A DNA stretch of 24,744 bases, from the NCBI GenBank assembly GCA_004151065.3, contig NWUY0300017963.1, positions 21,714 through 46,457 of the forward strand, read 5' to 3'. The notes under the pieces are model-generated. The model was not told the DNA's origin. It worked only from the letters and a program-made list of their open reading frames with translations, and ran no database searches. The stretch comes from Larix sibirica (lineage: Eukaryota; Streptophyta; Pinopsida; Pinales; Pinaceae). Below are positions 1-10,335 of the stretch, piece after piece (position 1 is the first letter of the stretch; each line of letters begins with the position of its first letter). The position numbers were made by a program, and so were the translations under genes.

Positions 1-1152
1 CATATTCTTGTCAACAACTGGGTGGTATTTCATTTCCTGGATGATGATCATACCTCTTTGATCCTGGGTCGGACTTGGGTGTTCAGTAGAGGGTCCCTCT
101 GTTTCAAACGCTGGCATTCTGACTTTAACCCTCAGACTGAGGTGGTTTAGTCTACCCACCTTTGGGTCTTATTGAAAGGTTTTCCGCTCGAACTCTGGTC
201 CAAGTCTATATTTACTGATTTGGCCAACCGTTTAGGACGGTTCATTAATTTTGATGATAAATCTCTTTATCATGAGGATAAAAGGACTGCCTAGGTGCTA
301 GTGGAGATGGACATTTCTCTGGGTCTCCCGGCCAATATCACTGTTAAATGGGGTTCAAAGGTCTTTAGACAGGCTCTTGATTATTGGAGGGTTCCCTTTA
401 GATGCTACCATTGTGGGGAGGCTGGCTATTTGAAAGTGCGTTGCCCTGGTTTGTCCAATCACTCGGGGTCACAACTGCATAATTCCTCCAGGCACAACAA
501 CCTTGAACCTGCTTTGGCTATTGATGTCCATGCTTCTTCGCCTGATGGGTTGGAGAATGGGGCAGTAACTATATCGGGTAAGCATGCCTCTGTATGTCCT
601 CAGCATATTGATTCACCCTCGAATCATGATTTGGATAAGCTTAATTTGTGTGATATTGGCGACTATCCTTTGGGAGTGGATACTGTCCCTGTGGTGAAGA
701 CTCTTGGGGAAACATCCATGACCCCTATGCTCTCTTTGAGCGCTGATAATGTGTTATCTTTGGAATCTCAACTGTTGGTGGACGAGCAGAAAGTTTTGGA
801 GCTTTTGGGCTTGGATAATGATGCATTGCATCATGGCTTGACTGGAGCAGGTCTCTTGAAGGAGTCTCTACCTATATATTCCGGCTACACGGATAGGGGT
901 TCTAACATCTCTTCAGCTAACCCCAATGTGACCCTTCGTAAGAAGAAAGGGGGACAGAGACCAAAAGAGCTGGCTCGACGGAGTGGGGTGGGGGTTTTTT
1001 ATTCTGCTTTGGGTGTTATGAGTTTTGATGAGGAGCTGGATCTTGTTTCATATCTGAAACCTTTGGGCCTCTTAGAGCAGAGTTGGCTCCGTCTACGGTT
1101 CACTAATGTCTTTATTGTCCTTAAATATCAGAGGGGTTGGGGGTGCCCCTAA
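1..1152 (+). pseudogene. LINE A ORF1 (DUF4283 plus zinc knuckle), broken
   Basis: One frame runs from position 1 to the stop at 1150-1152, interrupted only by TAG codons at 148-150 and 292-294. The first about 100 codons carry DUF4283-type features (LILGRTWVF, then WVLLKGFPLELWS). A zinc knuckle follows at 400-441, reading CYHCGEAGYLKVRC. The expected CX2CX4HX4C has tyrosine in place of histidine, so it should bind zinc poorly or not at all. The remainder is low-conservation, Ser/Asn/Leu-rich sequence. In L1 elements ORF1 is an RNA-binding protein that packages the element RNA. The family call is firm for the N-terminal part and the knuckle; the C-terminal third has no recognised domain. The frame overlaps the endonuclease frame by 47 nt. 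Confidence 0.85.
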
Positions 1153-2036
1153 ACTACTAGCCCTAAGTAGGATTCTTATGCTTTTTGTTCCTGACATTAT
1201 CTTTCTACAAGAGACTATGGCTCCTGGCTCTAAAGCCCGAGAGCTTTTATGGCGTATCTTCCCAGAATGGGATTATTGTGTTATTGACTCTGATGGTCTA
1301 TCCGGGGGACTTATGGCTGCATGGAATCCCCGTGTTCTTTCTCTTAGTTCTTTTTGTGTTAGTGGCGGCATTTTGTTATTGGGGAGACACCGGATGCTGG
1401 ACCTGAATCTGCAATTGTTTAATTGCTATGCTCCTTATGTGGATCGTCAAACCTATTGGTTAGTTTTGGAAGCCAGTGGTTTAATGGCTTTAATCGTTGA
1501 TTATTGTTGGAGAATTAAATCTTACTTTGAATGTTGGGGAGATCTGGGGACAATGGGCCAGGAGGGATCCTTTAAAGTCTTGGTTTCATTCTTTTTTCTC
1601 TGGTCATGGTTTTATTGATGTGAAGCCCAAGCCATTAGCCCCCACATGGAACAATGGTAGAAAGGGCTCTAATTACATTGCAAAGAGGCTTGATCATTTT
1701 TTTGTCAGTGAAACCTTGTTCAAGCAGGTGGAGAAATGTTCGTTTTGCATTTCTTCGGCCAGCATTTCTGATCATGCCCCTATTGTTCTTCGGCTTATGA
1801 AGGGCTTGACTATCTATCGCTACCCCTTCAAGTTCTGCCATGTTTGGTTAAACGAATTGGAGTTCATCAACCCGATTTGTGGACATTGGGTCTCTTTTTG
1901 GTCTTCTACTCAGGGGAGGGCGATGGTTACTTTACCTGCTTTTCTTAGATCCCTTAAATCCTTGGTTATCCCTTGGTTAAGAAAACGGGCACAGTCTCAG
2001 AAGGCTGAACTGGTTCTAATAGAGAATAAGATCTAG
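1106..2036 (+). pseudogene. LINE A ORF2 N-terminus: APE-type endonuclease, broken
   Basis: The reading frame starts at ATG 1106 with LLSLNIRGVGG, the N-terminal motif of LINE endonucleases, followed by IIFLQET, whose Glu is a metal ligand, and LSGGLMAAWN. After a frameshift near 1480-1500 it continues as MIIVGELNLTL, PTWNN, KRLDHFFVS and SISDHAPIVL. The last carries the conserved SDH catalytic triplet. This nuclease nicks target DNA to prime reverse transcription. The usual GDFN/GDLN motif reads GELN here, so a catalytic Asp has become Glu, on top of the frameshift. A TAG at 2034-2036 interrupts the link to the RT region, which continues in the same frame. Confidence 0.9.
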
Positions 2037-4090
2037 GTTTATCATTTAGACCCAAACTATTGCTTAATGTATGATCCGAAGGGTACTTTTCTTCACTCTT
2101 TGGAATCTAAACTGGCTACTATTTTGCGTTCTGAGGAGGAGATTCTGAGGTTGAAAAGCAGAGCACTATGAATTAGTGCGGGTGATCAAAACTCAAAGTT
2201 TTTTCATAACTTTGTTAATGTGCGGAAAAAAGTTAACACTATTTGGGAGATTGAAGATTCAGAAGGTGATAGGGTATCCTCTCAAGATGATATTGAAAGA
2301 GTGGCCCATGCACATTTTGAACAGTTATACTCCAAATCGCATTCTTTCAACCTGCCGGCTCAAATGGAGGTTCTTTCTTGCATGCCCAATATTTTTAATG
2401 AGGAGGACAATGCTATCATTGGGAGACCGGTCACATTGGATGAGGTTGCTCAAGTTCTCAATAAGATGGCCAAGGACAAAAGTCCGGGGCTTGATGGGTG
2501 GTCCGTGGAATTCTATATTCAGTTTTTTGATTAACTGGGCGTCGAATTGGTCAGACTGGTCGAGGAAGCTCGCACTTCTGGAAGGGTTTTTGGTAGTCTG
2601 AACTCGACTTTTATTTCTTTGATTCCAAAGATTTTGGAGCCTTCATCCTTCCAGGATTATCGTTCGATCTCTCTTTGTAACCTGTTGTACAAGGTCATTT
2701 CTAAAGTCATTGCTGATCGAATCTGGGATGGTCTTTCTAAGGGTATTTCGTCTGAGCAGTTTGGCTTCTTGAAACAACGTTTGATTTTTTATGCTATTGG
2801 TACTGCTCAGGAAACTATGACTCAGCTAAAACCTGCTCGAAACCTTCCTTGGTTTTTAAACTTGACCTTGTTAAGGCCTATGACCTAGTGGAGTGGTCTT
2901 TTCTTAGACTTCTTTTACTGAATGTTGGGTTAAATCTTGGGATAGTTAACTAGATAATGGGTTGCATCACATCTGTTAATTTTCCTGTCTTGGTCAATGG
3001 GCAGCCTACTACATTCTTCAAAGGCACCCGTGGGCTTCGACAGGGCTGCCCTCTTTCGCCATTACTCTTTCTTTTGGTGATCGAGGGTTTGGGCAGATTG
3101 TTGCTTAAGGCGGAGGTGATGGGTCAGATCATTGGTATTAAAACTTTCAGGCAACAATACATCACACATTTACTCTTTATGGATGATGTCTTGCTCTTTG
3201 GAGTCGGGTCATATGAGGAGTGGAGACAATTTAAGATTGTTCTTGATCTCTTCTGTCTTGCTTCAGGTATGATCATTAGTATTCCCAAATCTTGTTTTTT
3301 TCAGTATCAGTTGGATGCTAGGACCTATGCAAGTATTGGAGGTTTATTTCCTTTTGAATTTAAGGCCTTAGAGGAGGGATTCAAGTACTTGGGCTATTAC
3401 CTTAAGCCCATTGCTTATAGAGCTACGGATTGGTTGTGGCTTATTGGCAAGTTCGAAAAAAGATACAACTCTGTTATTATCGGTGTTTATCTTTGGGAGG
3501 ACGTCTGACTCCAATTAACTCTGTTTTAGCCAATCTTCTTATTTATTGGCTCACCCTAGCTAAGGTCCCTGCATCTATGTTGCATCAAATTCGCAGGATT
3601 ACTTTTAATTTTCTATGGAATGCAAAGAAAGACAAACAGGGTTTTCATTTGACTGCATGGAATTATCTTGCACTACCAAAGGCTGTGGGCGGTTGGGGCA
3701 TCAGGAACATTTTCTAGGTTTATCAAGCACTTCACTCAAAGAGTCTGTGGCGTGCTCTCCATAGTGATGGACTATGGGGAAGGACTATTCGAGACAAATA
3801 CCTTCACGGTTTGTTGACTATCGAATGGTTTAGGAAGCCAAATAAGAAATCCGTAAGAGCTTCCAATATTTGGAACGGACTCATTGATACTTTCCCTTTG
3901 CTCTTTACTTATACTGGCTGGCAGGTGGGTGACGGATTTCAGGTAAGGTTGGGGGTTGACCCTATCAATGGTATTTATCATGTTCTCAGCTTGGGGACTG
4001 TCTTTGCATTGCATGCCCGTGGTTTTTTTTCCTTAATCAAGCAAAGTCATCTCATCAGGAAGGTCTGCATTCTTACTGGAAACCGGCGGC
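2037..4090 (+). pseudogene. LINE A reverse transcriptase and thumb region, broken
   Basis: The non-LTR RT signatures appear in order but spread over three frames. They are GDQNSKFFH near 2182, KSPGLDGW near 2480, LIPKILEP and YRSISLCNLLYKVISK near 2620-2700, motif A KLDLVKAYDLVEW near 2858 after a frameshift near 2850, RGLRQGCPLSPLLF near 3030, and the catalytic FMDD box near 3176. Beyond a further shift near 3500 the thumb continues with GGRLTPINSVLANL and WNYLALPKAVGGWGIRN. Stops include TGA near 2170 where Trp is expected, TAA at 2532, TAG near 2951 and TAG near 3715. The domain would copy the element RNA at the nicked target. The catalytic aspartates remain, but no continuous protein is possible. 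Confidence 0.92.
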
Positions 4091-4229
4091 TGATATGGGA
4101 CTCACTGGACATATTGGCGAGGACTGGAATTATTTTGTGGTCTCCCTTAGAAATGCAAGTATCACTCTTACTTCTCAGTCGGATCGACTTCAGTGGTCCT
4201 GGCGGGATTACAGTGGTGAGCTTACCACT

Positions 4230-4784
4230 AATCATGCTTATCCAGCTATTGCTATGACTCTGTGTGCAGAACAGTTATCTTGGTGATACAGAGCCATATG
4301 GTGATGGAATGTCCCCATTAAAATTCTCTGTTTTACATGGCTGGTTATGAAGAATAAAGTCTTAACCATGGACAATTATATACGTAGGGGAGGTATGGGC
4401 CCAAATGTCTGGCTACTATGCTTAAAGGACGAAGAAACTGTAAACCATCTTTTTGTAAACTGTCATACTACTTTGCCGCTGTGGTCTATCATTGCTCAAA
4501 AGAGGAGGCTGGATTTCTGCTGGAACAAGACTTCCATTGAAGAATTTTTTTATTTTTATTTTGGCATAAATGGAACAGGAAATATATATCACTCCCATTA
4601 TATTTTATATGGGGCATCTGGAAATGGCGGAACCGTATTATGTTTGATGGAATTGAGCATCAATTTTCCAGGGCTGTGATCTATATTATGCAGGTTACAT
4701 CTGACTCTAGCCTAGTAAAGAGTAAAATGAAAATCAGTGCTATCAGAGCGCCTAGATTGATAAACTCGATTCCTATGGGATTTT
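4230..4784 (+). pseudogene. LINE A zf-RVT zinc-binding region, broken
   Basis: From about 4281 a frame gives W-stop-YRAIW-stop-WNVPIKILCFTWLVMKNK. It runs on into DNYIRRGGMGPN, then WLLCLKDEETVNHLFVNC, the Cys/His pattern of the zf-RVT domain that sits between the thumb and RNase H in plant LINEs. It is very like the matching part of copy 2 at 7607-8122, which confirms the family. Two TGA codons (4284-4286 and 4302-4304) break it, and a frameshift lies near 4640. The stretch from there to 4784 (MFDGIEHQFSRAVIYIMQV) is the usual linker before RNase H. Confidence 0.85.
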
Positions 4785-5224
4785 TTCGATGGAGCTACTT
4801 AGGATGGGAAATGTGGCATAGGGGGTTTCTTGATTATTTCAGGTAAAAATTATTATGAACTCTCTCTTGGCGAGGGTTTGGGAACCAATATAAGAGCTGA
4901 ACTCTTGGCTTTATGGACTCTTATATCTTTTGCCCGAACCAAGGACTTAACCACACTTTAGATCCTCGGTGATTCCATGGCAATTATTGGATGGGCTCTG
5001 GGCAGAAGTCACCTAAATGTGACTTCCCTTCAGCATTGGAAACGACGCATTACCCTTTTGTTGGATCATCTTCACGACTACTCTATACAACATATATCCC
5101 GATCTTTCAATTATAGAGTTGATACTATGTCTAAGAAGGGTTTACTCTTGGCTGAAGGTATTCTTCAAGTTACCCCATTCATTGAACATCATCCGGGGGA
5201 AACATTTTTTGTTCAGCTTTATTA
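4785..5224 (+). pseudogene. LINE A RNase H domain, broken
   Basis: The frame opens with FFDGAT (first catalytic Asp), then a TAG. It continues with YYELSLGEGLGTNIRAELLALW (catalytic Glu in AELLAL), ILGDSMAIIGWALG (second Asp, preceded by a TAG near 4959) and FNYRVDTMSKKG (final Asp). The terminal TAA is at 5222-5224. The GxGTNxxAELxAL pattern places it in the RVT_3/archaea-like RNase H group known from plant L1 elements. It would remove element RNA from the RNA:DNA hybrid after first-strand synthesis. It is the last coding part of family A: unlike LINE B, no further frame follows before the poly(A) tail. Confidence 0.9.
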
Positions 5225-5502
5225 ATTAGTTTACCTTTCATGTTCCTTTCTATTCAATCGTTCCACTATTTATGTGGCTTTTTGGGTTACGTCTCTAACG
5301 GTTTTATGTGTAAAACACTTGATGTTAAAGCTCTTATAGTTTTCTGAGGCTTTACTGAATTATGGTCTACAATTTGGATTTACTATAAAAGACTGCTCAA
5401 TCTGTTTTTCTTAGCTTCTATCCCTGGGATAGGTATTATTGTAAGCTCCTTTGATTCATAAATGAATAACAAGGAACTTTTTTTCTCGTTTGAAAAAAAA
5501 AA
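5225..5502 (+). other. LINE A 3' UTR and poly(A) tail
   Basis: About 270 nt of T-rich sequence without a frame lie between the RNase H stop and a run of ten A at 5493-5502. An AATGAATAAC stretch about 30 nt before the tail could serve as polyadenylation signal. The tail fixes the 3' end and the orientation of the element. Confidence 0.8.
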
Positions 5503-6845
5503 TGAGGTCATTGTCTTGAACCTAAAGGTTTTTATACTTCCATAATTCTATTCTCATCTCCACTTCCAGACATATCGCAACACATTCATTATGTTTCACA
5601 GTTGTATCCATCCTTATTAGTCCATGCCTTCGGCTACAGGGACTCTAGTAACGCCTTTGCCGTCTTTTACATTAGTTCCCTTACGAATGAACCAATCACA
5701 ACAATTTATTTTTAAATCAAACATCAATGTTTCCTATTTTTTTGTGTTACTTTTTATAGACCAATAAGAATTTTAGACCTCTTATTTGGCCTCCTTTCGA
5801 GGCGAGCAAGGCTAGCAAATATATTTTCAAGGCAAGCTTGTAATGTTGATGCGTTGTGTTTGAAGTTAATTGCATAAGTTTATCAAACAGTTGAAATAAT
5901 GTAGCATTATTTCTATAACTTTTAATGCGAGACAGTCACCAAGGTTATGGATGCGTATTATTCTTCAGCTTTTGGCCTGCTGGCCATGTGTGCCAGTTAC
6001 ATGCTTCCCAAGTGTGCATGCTCTAGTAGATACACAGGTACATCCTGCCTATCCATCCTCTCTATCTCAATTTATTAGGTTGGCTTCAACGTGGCAATAT
6101 TATGACATGCATAGATCAACATGGAAAGATTATACTGCACGTGGCAAGATTATTCTTCAAAACTCCTCAAATCTATTCTTCTCATCTACATAATGGTGCT
6201 AGTGCTGGACAAGCTAATGTATTATATGGCTTTGTGTACTCCTAAGTTCTTCATCTCTCTGCGATTGTCCACCTCCTAACTATGCCCCAACACATATGAC
6301 TAATCTCCATCTCTGCGGAATTGTCCACTTCCTCAATATGCCCCAACACAGATGACGATTCTCGGTTGGCTTCCTTTGGAGAGACGACAATAAGTTTTGA
6401 ACCTGGATCTAACATTATGCTAAAAATCCCACTCCTTCCTGCATTGGAAAACAAAGCAAATCGGTGAGATAGGAATCTCATTGTTTCCAAACATAGGTCA
6501 AAACCTCATGGCTACCTTCGTGCATATTTCTTTCTACAAACAACATACAACATATTAATAATGTCAGTGGCTCATGTATAATTTGTGACATTTTTTAAAA
6601 TTAAATTAACATCAACCATCCCCATGTCCGAATACCTCAATTTGTATTACAATCCTAGCACAAATGCATGTATTATTCGTTTTTAACCTTAAAAACCTAT
6701 ATATGTGAGTATAATAAATATCTATACATATAAAATCAAGGACTACTATCAATGTATGCACTAACGTGGATATTGCATATCATTTTTTATATCAATTAAA
6801 CACCATTAAACTGCGTGTAACTTGGACAATACACATTACTTATGA
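5503..6845. other. AT-rich non-coding spacer
   Basis: No recognisable gene. Short open frames, such as 5951-6193 on the plus strand, have no motif, no conserved composition and no match to any family I know. The segment becomes increasingly AT-rich towards 6845 and contains one imperfect short tandem duplication, listed separately. Confidence 0.6.
6252..6355. repeat. Imperfect tandem duplication, about 54-bp unit, two copies
   Basis: The phrase CTCTGCG-ATTGTCCAC, a short variable part, then TATGCCCCAACACA-ATGAC occurs twice with a spacing of about 54 bp. The copies differ by a few substitutions and small indels. It looks like local slippage or unequal exchange; no function is evident. Confidence 0.7.
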
Positions 6846-7571
6846 TGTTAGAGTGATGTTTCAAGTATTTTATTTTTTATTTAAATTAATTTTCCTTATC
6901 AATAATAAAAATTAGGTATCCTTTAATCACATATTGAAAAAATACTATTTTAAAAAGAAATTAATAATTATATTCTATCACACTTCAGTTCTTTCAAAGT
7001 ATAAGGGTCAATTTTTTTTGATATGGTAAAGATTAATACTAGAAATTGAAAACAATAGTCTCCTACCACGACAAAGACTAAAAATGTAGATACAATATTC
7101 TCTCATTGTAAGTGACAAAAATTAATAAGTGAATATGCCACAAAATGGTTAGTCCATGTCAAAGATAAAATTTGAGAAGGTAATTAAGTTATAGATTCAT
7201 GAATAAAATTGACTCATGGATGTTCAAGATGGTCCTTATCTTCTTACAAACCTAGTTATAGCATCCTTTGGGTGGGCATATCATTCTTCCATTCAACATT
7301 AGGGCTAACCCTGACCTAGATTATAGTCCAATCCTTCGAGTGTGGAGATTCCTAGCTTGGAAAAAACGAAGTTATAGGTTGAATATAGAAAATGAGAAAG
7401 CAAAGAGAAATCATAAAAACATAACAAGTTTATAGAACTTGTCACATCAATAAAGTATTTGTCCTAATACAAAGATTAAAATCAATTTATATAGAATTTG
7501 TCACCTTGAAATCAAAACATTATTATGAGAAGTGACAATAATATTTTTAGTACACAAAAGTCAACAATAGC
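6846..7571. repeat. Copy 1 of a roughly 720-bp direct repeat
   Basis: This stretch is nearly the same as 9602-10318 in the same orientation, about 97% by eye, with about 20 substitutions (many C/T) and several short indels. It is AT-rich and has no coding frame. Its right end, CAACAATAGC, joins a 5'-truncated LINE of family A, with AGC shared by both sides of the join. On the left, matching stops where copy 2 meets an N, so the true left edge cannot be seen. Confidence 0.95.
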
Positions 7572-8344
7572 TATTTGCATCAACTCTGCAGGTGGAAACC
7601 CGTCTTTGGTGACACGCTGTATTATGGCAGTGGAACGCACCTTTAAAAATCCCGTGCTTCATTTGGCTCATATTGAAGAATAAGGCATTAACGATGGATA
7701 ACTACATGGGTCGGGGTGGTATGGGTCCGAACGTATGCCTGCTGTGTTTACAAAATGTTGAAACTATTGAACATCTTTTCGTGAATTGTCCTACTACTCT
7801 CCAAATCTGGGATATAATCTCTCAACAAAGAAAGGTGGATTTTTGCTGGAATAGGGATAACCTTGATGATATTTTACATTTATGGCACAATAGGCACAAG
7901 TCCAACATCTCCCTCCCGCTATATTTTATTTGGGGCATTTGGAAGTGGCGGAACCGAATTCTCTTCAATGGCTATGAACACCACTTTGCTCGGGCTTTAT
8001 CCTTCATCCTGCAGGTTATTACAGATGCTGCCCCAAAAATGAACAGCCTGAAAACACATGTTTTATATGTGCCTAAGTTGACACACATGAGCCCTATTGG
8101 TTACTTTGATGGCGCGACATAGAAGGGTATTGTTGGTATTGGGGGATCAATGATTATTGATGATAATAATTATTATGAACTCTCTCTCGGTGGGGGGCGG
8201 GGCAGCAACACTCGTGTGGAACTTTTGGCATTGTGGACCATTTTAACATTTGCCCGTTCCAAGCAGTTACCCTCTCTGCAAATTCTCGGTGATTCCAATG
8301 TGATTATTGGCTGGGCTACGGGCAAGAGTATCCTGAACGTGTCC
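7569..8344 (+). mobile_element. LINE family A copy 2, 5'-truncated and cut by an assembly gap
   Basis: From AGCTATT at 7569 the sequence aligns with 4244 onward of the first family A copy (roughly 70-75% identity by eye) through zf-RVT into RNase H. It breaks at the NN run of 8345-8346. The 5' truncation is typical of incomplete target-primed reverse transcription. The RT, endonuclease and ORF1 parts are absent. Confidence 0.88.
7607..8344 (+). pseudogene. LINE A copy 2: zf-RVT and partial RNase H
   Basis: The frame opens W-stop-HAVLWQWNAPLKIPCF, then reads without interruption from 7673 to 8119: DNYMGRGGMGPN, CLLCLQNVETIEHLFVNC (zf-RVT Cys/His pattern), LPLYFIWGIWKWRNRILFNG, and finally YFDGAT with the first RNase H Asp. 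After a TAG at 8120-8122 it goes on in the same frame: YYELSLGGGRGSNTRVELLALW (Glu) and ILGDSNVIIGWATG (second Asp), until the gap. It is better preserved than copy 1, since one frame covers almost the whole piece. The TGA at 7610-7612 sits at the same codon as the TGA at 4284-4286 of copy 1. Confidence 0.88.
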
Positions 8345-8346
8345 NN
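8345..8346. other. Assembly gap or ambiguity (NN)
   Basis: Two N characters interrupt the RNase H frame of LINE A copy 2. The sequence to the right is unrelated to the expected LINE continuation, so this is a sequence join rather than two unread bases. Confidence 0.85.
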
Positions 8347-9117
8347 GAAACAATTAATTATCTATTTTTACAAATAAGCAGCGTTACATGGGGATGGGGA
8401 TGTGTTTCTGAGGGTGGGGAATTTGCATTGCACACTTTGCATGCTCCTGAGATGTAAGGGGTACATTTTCCCATGTCCCCTTTTCTATGGTAAGGGGTGG
8501 ATGCAATGGGGAACATCCCCGAAACAAGAAATGCTCCCATTCCCATATGACCAAAGCTTGCTATTTCAAGGACAATAAAATAGAATACAATGAATGTGAA
8601 TCTAATGCATTAATAGATGAGGAGGGCAGTGATGAAGCACAATTTAGGTTGGTTGGTGTGTCATTGAGTATTAGGGAAAGTGGAAATGATTTTTACTCAG
8701 ATAGTAGCAATCAAATTATTGACACTTATTCCTTTGTGCAATAGATGGATGCAGATACTAGTGCAACATTGCCTAGTGCAATGATGCTTATTCGTCATTC
8801 ACTTGGTTGATAAGTCAACTATCTTGAAACTTAGATACATATTTTTTGAATTTTCTAAATATAATGATAAATACAACGGTGATGGAAGATTGGTGTAAAA
8901 TGATTATTATTATTTTATTTTATTTTTTTCAGAAGAAAAAAACATGCAACTTGTTATTCATCATGAATCAAAGTTACATATACCAGACCACTACATCTTG
9001 TATTTTCTACCCATATAACATTCTGAAAATGCTACAGTAAAAAATAGTACCTACCTTCAACTTGTCTCAAAACCGTCCAAAACGGAGGGCCTTCCATCAA
9101 AAAGCAATATCTTCAGC
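8347..9117. other. Unassigned segment between two sequence gaps
   Basis: No recognised gene. A plus-strand frame from 8487 to 8744 is rich in Glu, Asp, Ser and Asn and continues beyond its stop for about 20 codons. I cannot match it to a family with confidence; a degenerate DNA-transposon or host-gene tail is possible. The segment also has a G-rich patch at 8389-8419 and a T-rich tract at about 8907-8928. Confidence 0.4.
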
Positions 9118-9189
9118 TTTTTTTTAAACCAAAGTTAGAAAAAGACCAAAAACTCTCAAAGTAAGTCTGACAAAAGACATACTAAAGAC

Positions 9190-9600
9190 TTAGAACAAAT
9201 GATAATGACCGGAATTTATAAGATCCTCAACAATAAACTCCTCATAGAGTAGCATCCCATTCATTTCACCAATCGCCTTCTTTGAGAGTAACTCAGGTTC
9301 TTGATTGAAGATACAGAAAATATGACAAAAAGAGATAAAATCAAATGCCTGTACTAAGTTCTTCACTTGTGACATCCAGTGATTTAGAAAAATAGACCGC
9401 AATGAAGAAATACTTGTTTGCCACTTTATAATAATCTTGGAATCACCAAGAAGCCTCAACTCCATAAAACCTCGCTTCCTTACAAACCAAAGTAACCCCG
9501 AAGAGCAAGGAGTTATGCGTGAGTATTTGTACCCCTGCTTGCACCGATCCACAGTTTGATATAATGCCCTCTCCTGATATTGATAAACATATCGATACCA
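9190..9600 (-). pseudogene. Minus-strand LINE RNase H fragment, cut by a gap
   Basis: Read on the minus strand from 9600 downward, it gives LWIGASRGTNTHA-stop-LLAL, a degenerate GxGTNxxAELLAL whose Glu codon is now TAA. After a frameshift it gives VRKRGFMELRLLGDSKIIIKW (catalytic Asp in GDS), FISFCHIFCIFNQEPELLSKKA and LLYEEFIVEDL, stopping near 9190. This is the C-terminal part of a LINE RNase H, closer in style to family A than to LINE B. The 3' end of the element is uncertain: a T8 run at 9118-9125 and a longer T-rich tract at about 8907-8928 could each be the poly(A) tail. The 5' side is lost at the N of 9601. Confidence 0.8.
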
Positions 9601-9601
9601 N
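9601..9601. other. Assembly gap or ambiguity (N)
   Basis: A single N separates the minus-strand RNase H fragment from the second copy of the 720-bp repeat. The join coincides exactly with the left end of the repeat match. Confidence 0.85.
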
Positions 9602-10318
9602 TGTTAGAGTGATGTTTCAAGTATTTTATTTTTTATTTAAATTAATTTTCCTTATCAATAATAAAAATTAGGTATCCTTCAATCACATATTGAAAAAATA
9701 CCATTTTAAAAAGAAATTAATAATTATATTCTATCACACTTCAGTTATTTCAAAGTATAAGGGTCAATTTTTTTTTGATATGGTAAAGATTACTACTAGA
9801 AATTGAAAACGATAGTCTCCTGCCACGACAAAGACTAAAAATGTAGATACAATATTCTCTCATTGAAGTGACAAAAATTAATAAGTGAATATGCCACAAA
9901 ATGGCTAGTCCATGTCAAAGATAAAATTTGAGAAGGTAATTAAGTTATAGATTCATGAATAAAATTGACCCATGGATGTCCAAGATGGTCCTTATCTTCT
10001 TACAAACCTAGCTATAGCATCCTTTGGGTGGGCATATCATTCTTCCATTCAACATTAGGGTTGACCCTGACCTAGATTAGAGTCCAATCCTTAGAGTGTG
10101 GAGATTCCTAGCTTGAAAAAGAAGTTATAGGTTGAATATAGAAAATGAGAAAGCAAGGAGAAATCATAAAAACATAACAAGTTTATAGAAACATCAATAA
10201 AGTATTTGTCCTAATACAAAGATTAAAATAAAATTATATAGAATTTGTCACCTTGAAATCAAAACATTATTATGAGAAGTGACAATAATATTTTTAGTAC
10301 ACAAAAGTCAACAATAGC
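9602..10318. repeat. Copy 2 of the roughly 720-bp direct repeat
   Basis: It matches 6846-7571 at an offset of 2756 that shrinks slightly through small deletions. It begins directly after the N and ends with the same CAACAATAGC, followed here by a few bases and the poly(T) that marks the 3' end of minus-strand LINE B. Non-coding and AT-rich. Confidence 0.95.
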
Positions 10319-10325
10319 ATGTGGA

Positions 10326-10335
10326 TTTTTTTTTT
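10326..10335 (-). other. LINE B A-rich tail
   Basis: T10 on the plus strand, followed by ATTTTATTTACAG, reads on the element strand as a TAAATAAAAT-type sequence running into ten A. This fixes the element's orientation and 3' end. About 220 nt of 3' UTR separate it from the stop of the extra ORF. Confidence 0.8.

Larger units (their letters stand above)
1..5502 (+). mobile_element. Decayed L1-type LINE, family A copy 1 (5' end outside window)
   Basis: The order of domains on the plus strand is that of a plant L1 retrotransposon: DUF4283-like ORF1 with a zinc knuckle, APE-type endonuclease, reverse transcriptase, zf-RVT, RNase H, a short 3' UTR and a poly(A) tail at 5493-5502. The element moves by target-primed reverse transcription. 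Its start lies beyond position 1, because the window opens inside the ORF1 domain. The pol region reads through frames 3, 2, 1, 3, 2 and 3 in turn, with many stops, so the copy is dead. A second copy of the same family lies at 7569-8344. No target-site duplication can be judged because the 5' end is missing. Confidence 0.93.

Noticed and set aside
5951-6193. Plus-strand open frame of 80 codons as a small gene
   Set aside because: No motif, no start context, no recognisable composition, and it lies in transposon-rich spacer.
6846-7571. The 720-bp repeat as a pair of LTRs (TG start)
   Set aside because: Copy 2 starts TG only because it follows an N, neither copy ends convincingly in CA, and no primer-binding site or polypurine tract adjoins them.
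8389-8419. G-rich patch that could form a quadruplex
   Set aside because: There are four runs of three or more G, but one loop is about 12 bases and the patch is isolated near a gap; not strong enough to call.
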